In this document: positions 44,945 to 51,846 of the stretch, piece after piece
How positions within the stretch are numbered: the first letter of the stretch is position 1
Layout of the letters: each line of letters starts with the position of its first letter
Notes under the pieces: model-generated
Database searches by the model: none
Told to the model about the DNA's origin: nothing
What the model saw: the letters and a program-made list of their open reading frames with translations, nothing else
NCBI RefSeq assembly: GCF_014333425.1
Contig: NZ_JACRYT010000002.1
Span: 258,160 to 322,159 of the forward strand
Source of the DNA: Zhenpiania hominis
Lineage (GTDB): Bacteria; Bacillota; Clostridia; Peptostreptococcales; Anaerovoracaceae
Length of the DNA stretch: 64,000 bases
Direction: 5' to 3'
Translations under genes and position numbers: made by a program

Positions 44945-44995
44945 TCAGTTGTCCAGCTTCACACAGGGGAGGCTCCGGCGGAGCCTGGCACACAT
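44945..44995 (-). CDS. 16-residue leader peptide in the ICE operon leader
   Basis: MCARLRRSLPCVKLDN is encoded in the transcript leader ahead of the two terminators. It is rich in Arg and Leu and overlaps the palindrome GGCTCCGGCGGAGCC (44971-44985). The ribosome site is weak (AAGAGAA). Ribosome stalling here could switch the downstream hairpins, which would tie ICE expression to translation state or to ribosome-targeting antibiotics. This is a hypothesis from layout. Confidence 0.5.
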   Translation of the reverse strand: MCARLRRSLPCVKLDN

Positions 44996-45100
44996 CACGA
45001 CAGTTCTCTTTGCCACTTCATTCTCTTGTCGTTCCCTGTGTTTTGCCCTTAATTTTTCCCTCACGAGCGTCCGTGAGGCCATAAAAATGCGGTAATGTTC

Positions 45101-45184
45101 GATAACAGCCTATAACGCCTTCGCATGGATAAATTGGCGTATTTTCAAGGGTTTCCGGGGCTTTAATAACACCCGATAACGCCT
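45101..45184. repeat. Two 20-bp direct repeats upstream of the ICE operon
   Basis: GATAACAGCCTATAACGCCT (45101) and AATAACACCCGATAACGCCT (45165) match at 17 of 20 positions; each holds two ATAAC boxes. They are candidates for operator or parS-like sites for the ParB-family protein. The inverted repeat CCTCACG/CGTGAGG lies nearby at 45058-45077. The stretch 45185-45390 is AT-rich with no gene. Confidence 0.5.
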
Positions 45185-45394
45185 CTCGGAAGGTGGTGAA
45201 ATCTCAAGGGGCTAATTTGGATTATAAATAAAAATTTCTGCTGTCCAGAGCTGTGAAATTGCGTTTTCTTCTATATCCCTCCTTTCTGCCCTGTTTGTTC
45301 ACGATTTTATACAAAATGTCACTCTTTTACTCATACTATATGTAAATATATTACATATTCATACTCCCAAATGTCGCTGGAAGTAAATCCCAAA

Positions 45395-45403
45395 TGATAT
45401 AAT
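45395..45403 (+). promoter_or_regulatory. Extended -10 promoter of toxin unit 1
   Basis: TGATATAAT has the TGn extension, and unit 2 has the identical nonamer at 46028-46036. No -35 match is evident, as is usual for extended -10 promoters. Transcription would begin near 45410, right at GTTGTCG. Confidence 0.65.
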
Positions 45404-45449
45404 TGATACGTTGTCGTCTCCAATCTGGCAACAGAAAGGAGGTGTGCAG

Positions 45450-45545
45450 ATGCAATACATTATTTCACTTCTTATCTCGATCCAAGCAGGTATAATTTGC
45501 CACTATATCTGCAAATGGCTTGATCGAGATAGCGACAACAATTAA
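45450..45545 (+). CDS. Fst-like type I toxin, unit 1 (31 aa)
   Basis: The peptide has 31 residues: MQYIISLLISIQAGIICHY, then ICKWLDRDSDNN. One membrane helix ends in a WLD and polar-charged tail, the build of Fst/Ldr toxins. AAAGGAGG is seven bases before the ATG. The 5' end of the mRNA (GTTGTCG, 45410) can pair with CGACAAC over the last codons (45533), which would keep the RNA inactive. An antisense RNA starts downstream and shares the terminator. The second unit at 46084 has the same length and the conserved core ICHY/VCHY and KWLD. Such peptides insert in the membrane; toxicity here is predicted only. Confidence 0.75.
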   Translation: MQYIISLLISIQAGIICHYICKWLDRDSDNN

Positions 45546-45554
45546 GCCTGAAAG

Positions 45555-45586
45555 AAAACCCCAAGAGCTGCCACTCTTGGGGTTTT
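45555..45586. terminator. Bidirectional terminator shared by toxin 1 and antisense RNA 1
   Basis: A 13-bp stem, AAAACCCCAAGAG with CTCTTGGGGTTTT, and a six-base loop. The ends supply A and T runs, so it serves both strands. Confidence 0.85.
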
Positions 45587-45625
45587 CGCTTTGTGTGCAA
45601 ATGCACATCATCTCACTTCTTGCCT
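45555..45625 (-). ncRNA. Predicted antisense antitoxin RNA 1 (about 70 nt)
   Basis: A perfect promoter on the minus strand (TTGACA and TATAAT, see 45632-45660) would start an RNA near 45625 that ends at the shared terminator. Its length, about 70 bases, is like RNA II of pAD1 par. It contains the complement of DRb and the whole terminator stem, so it can contact the toxin mRNA at both ends, over the ribosome site and at the terminator loop. Confidence 0.72.
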
Positions 45626-45815
45626 ACTGGCATTATAGTATATTCCCGAACTCTTGTCAAATATACGCTTGCAAACATATTTCACCATTTTCAAGTAACT
45701 TTATTCTAACACATTCCGGAATGCATCACTACGGGGATATGGTGTTTTTATGTCCGTCAACCCAAACAGGAAATCCGTACTGGTTCCCAGAACAATTGCA
45801 AGCCGCTTTGCCTGC
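45620..45815. repeat. 196-bp direct repeat, copy A
   Basis: It is almost identical (two differences by eye) to 46270-46465. It contains the antisense promoter, the palindrome CATTCCGGAATG (45713) and a fragment of an XRE regulator gene. The repeats stand 650 bp apart and bracket toxin unit 2. Confidence 0.9.
45632..45660 (-). promoter_or_regulatory. Consensus promoter of antisense RNA 1
   Basis: On the minus strand TTGACA (45660-45655) and TATAAT (45637-45632) are 17 bases apart, both perfect. A strong antisense promoter beside a weaker extended -10 toxin promoter is the expected ratio for an antitoxin RNA. Confidence 0.85.
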
Positions 45816-45880
45816 GCTGCATTGGCTTCTTCTAATTCCGCAGATGTCTTATTTAATAGTACTACTTCCTGTTTGTTAAT
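45701..45880 (-). pseudogene. XRE-type regulator, C-terminal remnant, copy A
   Basis: In minus frame this reads AQAKRLAIVLGTSTDFLFGL followed by TDIKTPYPRSDAFRN and a stop at 45701. The phrase is typical for the end of an XRE-family helix-turn-helix domain. The frame opens only at about 45880, after a stop codon, so the DNA-binding start is missing. The bases 45881-46020 between it and unit 2 are AT-rich and show no gene. Confidence 0.5.
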
Positions 45881-46027
45881 TCAATCTTGCTTATCCATAC
45901 CAATCGACCAAAGTTTCGCGCTTTTCATCTCTGAAACAAATCAAGACAGGGAGAAAACAAAAAAATAATTCACACCAAAATTTACACCACAAGATTCTCT
46001 CAGATATTGCCGCAATCAAAGACCTGG

Positions 46028-46036
46028 TGATATAAT
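46028..46036 (+). promoter_or_regulatory. Extended -10 promoter of toxin unit 2
   Basis: TGATATAAT is identical to the unit 1 element and lies at the same distance from the conserved GTTGTC and from the AATCTGGCAACAGAAAGG block before the ribosome site. Confidence 0.65.
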
Positions 46037-46083
46037 TAATTCGTTGTCTCTCCCAATCTGGCAACAGAAAGGGGGTTGTTCAT

Positions 46084-46179
46084 TTGGAAATTCTCATATC
46101 TTTTTTGATTTCCATTGGGGCGGGAATAGTTTGCCACTATCTTGTCAAATGGCTAGATGGAAATGACAAAGACAACTAG
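46084..46179 (+). CDS. Fst-like type I toxin, unit 2 (31 aa, TTG start)
   Basis: From TTG at 46084 (AAAGGGGG eight bases upstream) the peptide reads MEILISFLISIGAGIVCHY, then LVKWLDGNDKDN, the same length as unit 1 and alike in the helix core. The mRNA 5' element GTTGTCT (46043) matches AGACAAC (46170): the last base pair changed relative to unit 1 (G-C to T-A) while pairing was kept. This covariation supports the predicted 5'-3' fold-back. It has its own DR pair, terminator and antisense promoter. Confidence 0.73.
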   Translation: MEILISFLISIGAGIVCHYLVKWLDGNDKDN

Positions 46180-46207
46180 CCTCGGATGCTCAACCGAAAA
46201 AAGAGAA

Positions 46208-46239
46208 GAAACCCCAGTAGCTGGCACTACTGGGGTTTC
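46208..46239. terminator. Bidirectional terminator shared by toxin 2 and antisense RNA 2
   Basis: GAAACCCCAGTAG pairs with CTACTGGGGTTTC, 13 bp, six-base loop. The stem differs from unit 1 in sequence but not in form. Confidence 0.85.
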
Positions 46240-46275
46240 GCTTTTGTCCATTTGGACTACTCATATCTTTTGCCT
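46208..46275 (-). ncRNA. Predicted antisense antitoxin RNA 2 (about 68 nt)
   Basis: It would start near 46275 from the promoter at 46282-46310 and end at the shared terminator. It carries the complement of DRb of unit 2. Layout and length copy those of unit 1. Confidence 0.72.
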
Positions 46276-46465
46276 ACTGGCATTATAGTATATTCCTGAA
46301 CGCTTGTCAAATATACGCTTGCAAACATATTTCACCATTTTCAAGTAACTTTATTCTAACACATTCCGGAATGCATCACTACGGGGATATGGTGTTTTTA
46401 TGTCCGTCAACCCAAACAGGAAATCCGTACTGGTTCCCAGAACAATTGCAAGCCGCTTTGCCTGC
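46270..46465. repeat. 196-bp direct repeat, copy B
   Basis: Partner of 45620-45815. Beyond 46465 the sequences part. The following stretch to 46658 stays open on the plus strand (ending FKFTSIAKK-stop) and may be the tail of a broken chromosomal gene, but I cannot name it. Confidence 0.9.
46282..46310 (-). promoter_or_regulatory. Consensus promoter of antisense RNA 2
   Basis: TTGACA and TATAAT on the minus strand with 17-base spacing. The only two differences between the 196-bp repeats fall inside this spacer region. Confidence 0.85.
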
Positions 46466-46490
46466 TCCACCGTCAGGTATCGTTTACACC
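46351..46490 (-). pseudogene. XRE-type regulator, C-terminal remnant, copy B
   Basis: It reads RYLTVEQAKRLAIVLGTSTD and on to a stop at 46351. The upstream flank (RYLTVEQ) looks more like genuine regulator sequence than in copy A, so this may be the original copy. It opens after a TAG at about 46500 and lacks the first half of the domain. Confidence 0.5.
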
Positions 46491-46660
46491 GAAACTATCG
46501 TTAATTTGTATCCTGAAGAACTTTGGGATTCTCTACAGGAGCTTTCCGGAGAATGCGAGAAAATAGATCCAGACAGTCATTTCAGAAAAGCGTTTGATTC
46601 TGTCATTGAAAAGGTATATCGAGAAAGATTTAAATTTACGTCAATTGCAAAAAAATGAAA

Positions 46661-46686
46661 AGGAACGTCGAAATTTCAACGTTCCA
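46661..46686 (-). terminator. Terminator of the tRNA-Ser gene
   Basis: GGAACGT pairs with ACGTTCC around a ten-base loop and is followed by TTTTCATTTTTTT on the minus strand, directly after the tRNA CCA end. Confidence 0.8.
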
Positions 46687-46687
46687 C

Positions 46688-46775
46688 TGGCGGAGGACAC
46701 GGGACTCGAACCCGCGGGGCTGTTACACCTTACTCGCTTTCCAGGCGAGCTCCTTAGCCACTCGGTCAATCCTCC
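46688..46775 (-). tRNA. tRNA-Ser (anticodon GGA)
   Basis: Reverse-strand sequence starts GGAGGATTGACCGAG and ends CCTCCGCCA, with acceptor stem GGAGGA/TCCTCC, a long variable arm as in class II tRNAs, the T-loop GGTTCGAGTCC and anticodon loop CTGGAAA (anticodon GGA). CCA is encoded. It reads UCC/UCU serine codons. The ICE side ends close by, and tRNA genes are common integration sites, but no duplicated tRNA end is visible in this window. Confidence 0.95.
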
Positions 46776-46862
46776 AAAGGCTTTTCCAGGCATCCTTATA
46801 AACACCTGGCGCACTTAATAATTTACCACATAACCCAGTACTTTGCAAGCACAACTTTTATT

Positions 46863-47333
46863 TTATGCAAATTCTTTTCTCATTGTTTCCGCGCGTTTTT
46901 CCGTCAGCGCTTGAAAATCCTGCAGCGTATGTTTATATTCCCTGTTCATAAACCTGGAATTCATCAGAAAATCAGCTGTTGCCCGGTTAGTCGCCACTGG
47001 GATATCATAGACCACAGCAATTCGAAGCAGGGCTTTAATATCCGGATCATGGGGCTGTGCTTCCAGCGGATCCCAGAAAAAGATCATCATATCGATTTCC
47101 CCTTCCGCGATTCTCGCTCCAATCTGCTGGTCTCCTCCCAGAGGACCGCTTTTGTAAGATTTCACCGGAAGACCAGTGGCTTCCGCAATCAGGCGCGAAG
47201 TCGTCCCAGTTCCCGAAAGGAAATGCCGTTTCAGTTCTTCTTTATTTTCCACACACCATTTTACCAGATCATCCTTCAAATGGTCATGGGCAATCAATGC
47301 GATCCGCTTCTGTTTTTCCATTACTTTTTCCAT
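46863..47333 (-). CDS. mgsA: Methylglyoxal synthase
   Basis: This encodes 156 residues from ATG 47333 (GGGAGGT upstream). It contains [15 protein letters not shown], the phosphate site [28 protein letters not shown] with the catalytic Asp region, and [19 protein letters not shown]. It turns dihydroxyacetone phosphate into methylglyoxal plus phosphate, a bypass of lower glycolysis when phosphate is short. A VOC/glyoxalase-like gene lies at 51478-51846 but is not in the same operon. Confidence 0.95.
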   Translation of the reverse strand: MEKVMEKQKRIALIAHDHLKDDLVKWCVENKEELKRHFLSGTGTTSRLIAEATGLPVKSYKSGPLGGDQQIGARIAEGEIDMMIFFWDPLEAQPHDPDIKALLRIAVVYDIPVATNRATADFLMNSRFMNREYKHTLQDFQALTEKRAETMRKEFA

Positions 47334-47424
47334 TTTTCTCACCTCCCTAATTCTCCTTCTGGCTTCCATTATAGCAGAGAGAAAGCGCTTCACCAATGAC
47401 CCTATCTCAAAATTTACGTACTTT

Positions 47425-47817
47425 TTACCTGTCTTTTACATTTTTTTCTTTACAGCTGGCACACGCCGCGCATCCCTTACCGCTCTCTTCCATATGTTTC
47501 GTTCCCCACTCTGCCAGCAGAATCAGCGGCTGTAGAAGTTCGCTCATATCTCCAATCAGTGTGTATTCAACCCGGGGCGGAATCTCACTGTACTGCTTGC
47601 GCCTGACCATATCACAATTTTCCAGTTCTTTCAGAGACTGAGATAACATCATATTAGTAATTTCCGGAATTCTCTTCTTAATTTCGCCATAGCGCTTTGG
47701 TTTTCCGTCAGCCAGAATACATAGAATGGGCAGCTTCCATTTGCCTCCAATTAAACTTAAAGCGTAGCGCAACGGGCACAGCAGGCTTTCTGTACTTTGC
47801 GTATGTTCCATTTTCAT
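47425..47817 (-). CDS. HxlR-family transcription regulator
   Basis: This encodes 130 residues. The winged-helix core has [20 protein letters not shown], with a Cys near the start that is often a redox switch, and [16 protein letters not shown]. The C-terminus has CAACASC, three cysteines that may sense thiols or metal. It is divergent from the PPOX-fold gene at 47943 with a 125-bp gap, so it probably controls that gene and itself. Confidence 0.9.
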   Translation of the reverse strand: MKMEHTQSTESLLCPLRYALSLIGGKWKLPILCILADGKPKRYGEIKKRIPEITNMMLSQSLKELENCDMVRRKQYSEIPPRVEYTLIGDMSELLQPLILLAEWGTKHMEESGKGCAACASCKEKNVKDR

Positions 47818-47942
47818 CCTCCTTTACTCAGTCTTATCATATTAAATCATAAAATACTGCGTACTTGTACTTTACTGATTATATAATATAATTATATCAA
47901 TAAACCTTACCATTACAACACCAAATTTAAGGAGTGAGAACA

Positions 47943-48329
47943 ATGGACGAAATCATGGAATTTTTAAAAGAGTGTAAAACCTCATTTGTCGCTACCTGCG
48001 GAGGTGATCAGCCCTATGTGCGGCCACAGGGTTTTTCGATGATCTATAACGGCAGCCTTTGCTTTTGCACGGCAGACGAAAAAGCCACCTCGAAAGAACT
48101 GAAAGCAAATCCTAACGTTGAAATTTCCGCAGCCAATGGAACCAAATTTATCCGGATCCGCGGAAAAGCGGAATTCCAGGGCCAGGACGCGGCAGAGAAA
48201 GCCCTGGAAATGATGCCTCAGCTCGCCCAGATGGTTCGCCCCGGTAAATTTGAGATTTTCGCGGTCAAAGGCGGAACAGCGGTTATCGCAGATCTGACGA
48301 CTGGCGAAAGCAAAACAATTGCACTCTAA
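47943..48329 (+). CDS. Pyridoxamine 5'-phosphate oxidase-fold flavoprotein
   Basis: This encodes 128 residues from ATG 47943 (AAGGAG upstream). The split beta-barrel shows FVATCGGDQPYVRPQGFSMI, LCFCTADEKATSKELKANP and VEISAANGTKFIRIRGKA, typical of small FMN-binding PPOX-like proteins. Function is probably reduction of a small molecule or flavin-dependent stress defence. It is paired with the divergent HxlR regulator and followed by a terminator. Confidence 0.88.
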   Translation: MDEIMEFLKECKTSFVATCGGDQPYVRPQGFSMIYNGSLCFCTADEKATSKELKANPNVEISAANGTKFIRIRGKAEFQGQDAAEKALEMMPQLAQMVRPGKFEIFAVKGGTAVIADLTTGESKTIAL

Positions 48330-48341
48330 CTCCTCTGCAAG

Positions 48342-48375
48342 AGCGCCGATTTCTTCGGCGTTCTTTTTCTTTTTA
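48342..48375 (+). terminator. Terminator after the PPOX-fold gene
   Basis: GCGCCGA and TTCGGCG pair around a short loop, followed by TTCTTTTTCTTTTT. It lies 13 bases past the stop. Confidence 0.85.
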
Positions 48376-48408
48376 TCGCAAAAGGAAAGAGCTGCCCGCA
48401 GACAGCTC
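48376..48408 (-). terminator. Terminator after threonine synthase
   Basis: GAGCTG and CAGCTC pair around an eight-base loop and are followed by TTTCCTTTT on the minus strand, about ten bases after the thrC stop. Confidence 0.8.
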
Positions 48409-48417
48409 CCGCTTTTT

Positions 48418-49902
48418 CTATTCATTTTTCAGACAGTCGTATACTGCCCCCGGCATCTGTTCAATATCCAATACACCTTGGTGACGCACCGGTTTGTTCT
48501 CCAGATCTTTCAGTCCTGCCGGAACACGGACTTTTGTCTCTTCATACAGCTTTTTCACCGATTCAAAGCCGTTTTCACCCTTTTCCAGACCAATCGATTC
48601 AACGACGCTGTCCGCGAATTTGTAAGCGCTTGCCGTGGAGGCCAGCAGCGTTGGCGTCTTGTCGCCGGTATAGGCAATATAATCTTCATAAACCCGATAA
48701 GCAACCGCGGTATGTGTATCCATCAGATAGCCGTGCTTTCTGTACATATTGCCAATCGTCTCATTGGTACGCTTTACATCCGCGTACCCTCCGTAAAAAT
48801 CGTCCAGCGCGTAATTGATTTTAGGGCTTACCGTATATTTTTTGTTCTTTTCCAGGCTTTCCATCAGTTCTTTGATTTCCTCGCCGTTCTGTCCGCTCAG
48901 ATGATAAAGCAGGCGCTCCAGATTACTGGAAATCAGAATATCCATGGACGGGGAGTTTGTCAGGAAAAATTCCCGGTTGGTGTTATAAGTTCCCGTATTG
49001 ATAAAATCGGTCAGCACTTTGTTTTCATTGGAGGCACAGATGAACTTTTTCACCGGAATACCCATCTGTCCCGCATAGTAGGCTGCCAGAATGTTTCCGA
49101 AATTTCCGGTCGGCACAACGATGTTGATTTTGTCGCCGTTCTTAATTTCTCCCCGTTCCACCAGCTTGATATAACCATACACATAATATGCCACCTGCGG
49201 AACCAGTCTTCCGATATTGATAGAGTTGGCAGAAGAAAGCTTGCAGTTGATTTTGGAAAGCTTTTCAGCAAATTGACCATCATTAAAAATTTTCTTTACG
49301 CCGGTCTGGGCGTCGTCAAAATTTCCGTTAATGGCAAATACGTGAGTGTTATCGCCTTCCTGGGTAACCATCTGGCGCTCCTGCACTTCGCTGACCCCTT
49401 TGTTTGGATAGAATACGATGATCTCCGTTCCCGGAACATCCGCGAATCCTTCCAGTGCCGCTTTTCCAGTATCCCCGGAAGTAGCGGTCAGAATACAGAT
49501 TTTCCGATCTTCCTTTTCCTTCTTCATGGCAGTTGTCAGAAGATAGGGAAGAATGGAAAGCGCCATATCTTTAAACGCCGCGGTTTTTCCGTGGTAAAGT
49601 TCCAGGAAATACGCGTCCCCCGCCTTTACTACCGGAACAATCTCGTTTTCTTCAAATTTACTGTCATACGCTCCCTCTACACAGGCCCGCATTTCCTCAT
49701 CTGTGTAATCCTCGAAAAATGCTTTTATCACGCGGAACGCCACTTCCTGATAAGGCTTGCCTACCATATCTTCAACGGCAAACGGAAGCTTTGGGATCTC
49801 GTTCGGAACATACAGTCCCTTGTCTTCCGCAATCCCCTGGATGATAGCCTGGGCAGATGTCTTTATATATTTGCTTCCTCTTGTACTCTGGTAATGTATC
49901 AT
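48418..49902 (-). CDS. thrC: Threonine synthase
   Basis: This encodes 494 residues from ATG 49902 (AAAGGAG upstream). The N-terminal block MIHYQSTRGSKY, the PLP-lysine site LYHGKTAAFKDMALS, the phosphate loop TATSGDTGKAALEGF, and NSINIGRLVPQ are typical of the longer (about 490-residue) ThrC class. It converts O-phosphohomoserine to threonine. It is monocistronic by layout. The 330-bp region upstream of its start (49903-50233) holds a terminator-like hairpin but no gene. Confidence 0.95.
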   Translation of the reverse strand: MIHYQSTRGSKYIKTSAQAIIQGIAEDKGLYVPNEIPKLPFAVEDMVGKPYQEVAFRVIKAFFEDYTDEEMRACVEGAYDSKFEENEIVPVVKAGDAYFLELYHGKTAAFKDMALSILPYLLTTAMKKEKEDRKICILTATSGDTGKAALEGFADVPGTEIIVFYPNKGVSEVQERQMVTQEGDNTHVFAINGNFDDAQTGVKKIFNDGQFAEKLSKINCKLSSANSINIGRLVPQVAYYVYGYIKLVERGEIKNGDKINIVVPTGNFGNILAAYYAGQMGIPVKKFICASNENKVLTDFINTGTYNTNREFFLTNSPSMDILISSNLERLLYHLSGQNGEEIKELMESLEKNKKYTVSPKINYALDDFYGGYADVKRTNETIGNMYRKHGYLMDTHTAVAYRVYEDYIAYTGDKTPTLLASTASAYKFADSVVESIGLEKGENGFESVKKLYEETKVRVPAGLKDLENKPVRHQGVLDIEQMPGAVYDCLKNE

Positions 49903-50080
49903 TCTTGTATCTCCTTTATACACTGCTTTCGTTCATATCGATCTATCTGATTTTATCAGATAATGCCGCCTGTTTCAATGGTTTCCTTTTTGCAAGCGGT
50001 GCCTGCGCGCGAAATCTCCGTTCACAAGGATGCATCAGCGGTAAGCTCTCAATCCCCAACCCTTATTTCATCACATAGGA

Positions 50081-50121
50081 AAAAAGCCCCAAAGCAGTAT
50101 TTTCCGCTAAAGGGCTCTTTT
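50081..50121 (-). terminator. Terminator in the thrC-coaC gap
   Basis: AGCCC and GGGCT, extended by inner pairs (TTAGC/GCTTT), form a hairpin with T-rich flanks on both sides (TTTTTT on minus). It probably ends the coaBC transcript, 110 bases after the coaC stop. Confidence 0.6.
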
Positions 50122-50233
50122 TCCACCATATCATCACTCTTGCTCTTCAGCAGCGGACAGAGTCCGCTTGACCTCGGAAACAATTTATCAACACTTTTCA
50201 AAGGTAACAAAATGCGCGAAATTCCATTTGCTA

Positions 50234-50770
50234 CTAAATTTCATGTTCTGTAATGGTTTTGATGATGTCCTCTACATCCGCAAGGGCGCCCTTTCCCAGA
50301 TCTCCACAGGCCAGAAGGCTCGCTTTCGGCTCGATGAAATGGTATCCCAGGCGTGTCAGTTTTTCGATATTTTCCTGAACAATCGGATTTTCATACATAT
50401 TTGTATTCATAGCCGGAGCGATATAAACCGGCGTATGATTCGCCGCCGCCATTACAACGGTGGAAAGAAAATCATCGGCAATGCCGCCGGCGATCTTGCC
50501 GATAATATTGGCGGTCGCTGGCGCGATCAGCACCAGATCCGCTTTTTTCGCCAGGGAAATATGCTTCACCTCACTGGGAACAATTTCCTCGAACATATCC
50601 ATGTAGACCTTATTTTTGCTCAGAGTTTGCAGGGTCAGCGGCGTAATGAATCTGCTGCCGCTTTCCGTCAGGAGCACGTCCACATTATGCCCCATTTTTG
50701 TCAGCCGATTTGTAATCTCCGCCGCCTTATAAGCCGCGATGCTCCCGGTGACACCTAATAACACATTCAT
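50234..50770 (-). CDS. coaC: Phosphopantothenoylcysteine decarboxylase (CoaC)
   Basis: This encodes 178 residues of the HFCD flavoprotein family: MNVLLGVTGSIAAYKAAEI, the active-site His region VKHISLAKKADLVLIAPATA, and the PAMNTNMYENPIVQ motif with the substrate-binding Asn. It removes CO2 from phosphopantothenoylcysteine in coenzyme A synthesis. Here CoaC and CoaB are separate proteins, as in streptococci and enterococci, not the fused Dfp found in most bacteria. The start overlaps the coaB stop by ATGA. Confidence 0.93.
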   Translation of the reverse strand: MNVLLGVTGSIAAYKAAEITNRLTKMGHNVDVLLTESGSRFITPLTLQTLSKNKVYMDMFEEIVPSEVKHISLAKKADLVLIAPATANIIGKIAGGIADDFLSTVVMAAANHTPVYIAPAMNTNMYENPIVQENIEKLTRLGYHFIEPKASLLACGDLGKGALADVEDIIKTITEHEI

Positions 50771-51462
50771 TGTTTCCCTCCTTCTTGACGCACCCGCTGG
50801 ACAATTTTTTCCGCGATTTCTTCGTTTGTTTCCATCGTATCATAACTGCCGTCCCTGTGAATCAGATAGCCACGGTGCCTGCCGCCTCCGATTTCCGCCA
50901 GATCGTTGGCCAGCACAAAGGTACAGTCATTTTTCTGAAGAAGCGCCTGCCCCACCTGAATCAGCTCCTCATGAGGCACATGGCTGAGCAGCTTAAAACC
51001 TACCAGCACGGTATCCGGGCTCCACTTTTTGATGCCGCTGATGACTTTTGGAGACCGCTGCATAATAATGGTCAAATCCTCAATGCTGGAACTGATCTTG
51101 TTTCCTTCCAGCCGGCTGCTGTCCCCGGATTTAATTTTTTCCAGGGTGGTAACTTCCTTTACCATATAGTCGCTGACTGCCATGGCGTGAACCACGGCGT
51201 CAATTTTCTCCTCGGTCAGAATACGCTTCAGTTCCGCTTCCAGATCCCGCACGCCTTCAATGGGTACAGGCGTCACATTGGGTCCTTCCACCGGTACTGC
51301 CCGCAGACCGTGAAGGTAATAAAGGGTTTCAAGTTCCTCTCCACAGGCTTTGAGAAACTGCTCTCCAATAGCATGCCCCAGGCGCCCTGTGGAAGTATTG
51401 GTAATCGAGCGCACATCATCAATTCGTTCGCTGGTGCCGCCCGCGGTCAATATAATTTTCAT
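50767..51462 (-). CDS. coaB: Phosphopantothenate-cysteine ligase (CoaB)
   Basis: This encodes 231 residues: MKIILTAGGTSERIDDVRSI, NTSTGRLGHAIGEQ, and later VLVGFKLLSH and FVLANDLAEIGGGRHRG, the nucleotide and phosphopantothenate sites. It joins cysteine to phosphopantothenate using a nucleoside triphosphate. It is encoded directly before coaC in one operon. The VOC gene at 51846 is 15 bases upstream and probably in the same transcript. Confidence 0.92.
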   Translation of the reverse strand: MKIILTAGGTSERIDDVRSITNTSTGRLGHAIGEQFLKACGEELETLYYLHGLRAVPVEGPNVTPVPIEGVRDLEAELKRILTEEKIDAVVHAMAVSDYMVKEVTTLEKIKSGDSSRLEGNKISSSIEDLTIIMQRSPKVISGIKKWSPDTVLVGFKLLSHVPHEELIQVGQALLQKNDCTFVLANDLAEIGGGRHRGYLIHRDGSYDTMETNEEIAEKIVQRVRQEGGKQ

Positions 51463-51477
51463 CCGTCGGTTCCTTTC

Positions 51478-51846
51478 TTATTTCTGCTCGATGATTTCCA
51501 GATTCACGCCGTCCGGATCATGGATAAAGAAAAATCTAGTGCTGGGGTTGGGCTGGATCGGGCCTGCCACGATTTCCACTCCCTGTTTTTTCACCTGTTC
51601 CATGGCCTGGTCAAGGTCGCTGACAGCAAGCCCCAGAGACGGCCATTCTCCGTAAATGGGAGGTTCCGCCCCCTTATCACAAATCAGCTCAATTTCCGCC
51701 GCGCCGCCGGCTTCCGCCATAAAGGCGATTTCCATATTAGGTCCCGCCGGAAAACGGCGCGCCACTTTCAGTCCGATTACTTCTTCGTAAAAGCGAATGG
51801 AAGCTTCTAAATTTGCCACATGAATGGTCGCGAAGTTGAATTTCAT
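51478..51846 (-). CDS. VOC-family (glyoxalase-like) protein
   Basis: This encodes 122 residues with two VOC repeats: FNFATIHVANLEASIRFYEE with its metal-type His, and RFFFIHDPDGVNLEIIEQ with a His and a Glu ligand. It resembles lactoylglutathione lyase and would fit detoxification of methylglyoxal made by MgsA, but other VOC activities are equally possible from sequence. It is followed closely by coaB. Confidence 0.85.
   Translation of the reverse strand: MKFNFATIHVANLEASIRFYEEVIGLKVARRFPAGPNMEIAFMAEAGGAAEIELICDKGAEPPIYGEWPSLGLAVSDLDQAMEQVKKQGVEIVAGPIQPNPSTRFFFIHDPDGVNLEIIEQK

Larger units (their letters stand above)
45442..45621. repeat. Direct repeat pair DRa/DRb of unit 1
   Basis: DRa (45442-45474) covers the toxin start region and DRb (45593-45621) lies after the terminator. 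They share GTGTGCA, ATGCA and TCACTTCTT in the same order. The antisense RNA carries the complement of DRb, so it can pair with DRa over the start codon. This is the arrangement of the pAD1 par locus. Confidence 0.75.
46076..46271. repeat. Direct repeat pair DRa/DRb of unit 2
   Basis: DRa (46076-46104, over the toxin start) and DRb (46244-46271) share CATTTGGA and CTCATATCTTTT in order. These differ from the unit 1 repeats, so each antisense RNA should match only its own toxin. Confidence 0.75.

Noticed and set aside
46371..46658. 95-codon plus-strand frame starting MHHYGDMVFL
   Set aside because: Its first part runs antisense through the XRE remnant and occurs in copy A too; only the tail after 46490 might be an old gene fragment, which is not enough for a gene call.
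46688..46775. tRNA-Ser as the proven ICE attachment site
   Set aside because: No second copy of the tRNA end is in the window and no integrase for the outer ICE is visible, so the boundary cannot be fixed.
48319..49950. 543-codon plus-strand frame opposite threonine synthase
   Set aside because: Phe/Arg-rich translation with no family match, while thrC is unmistakable on the other strand.
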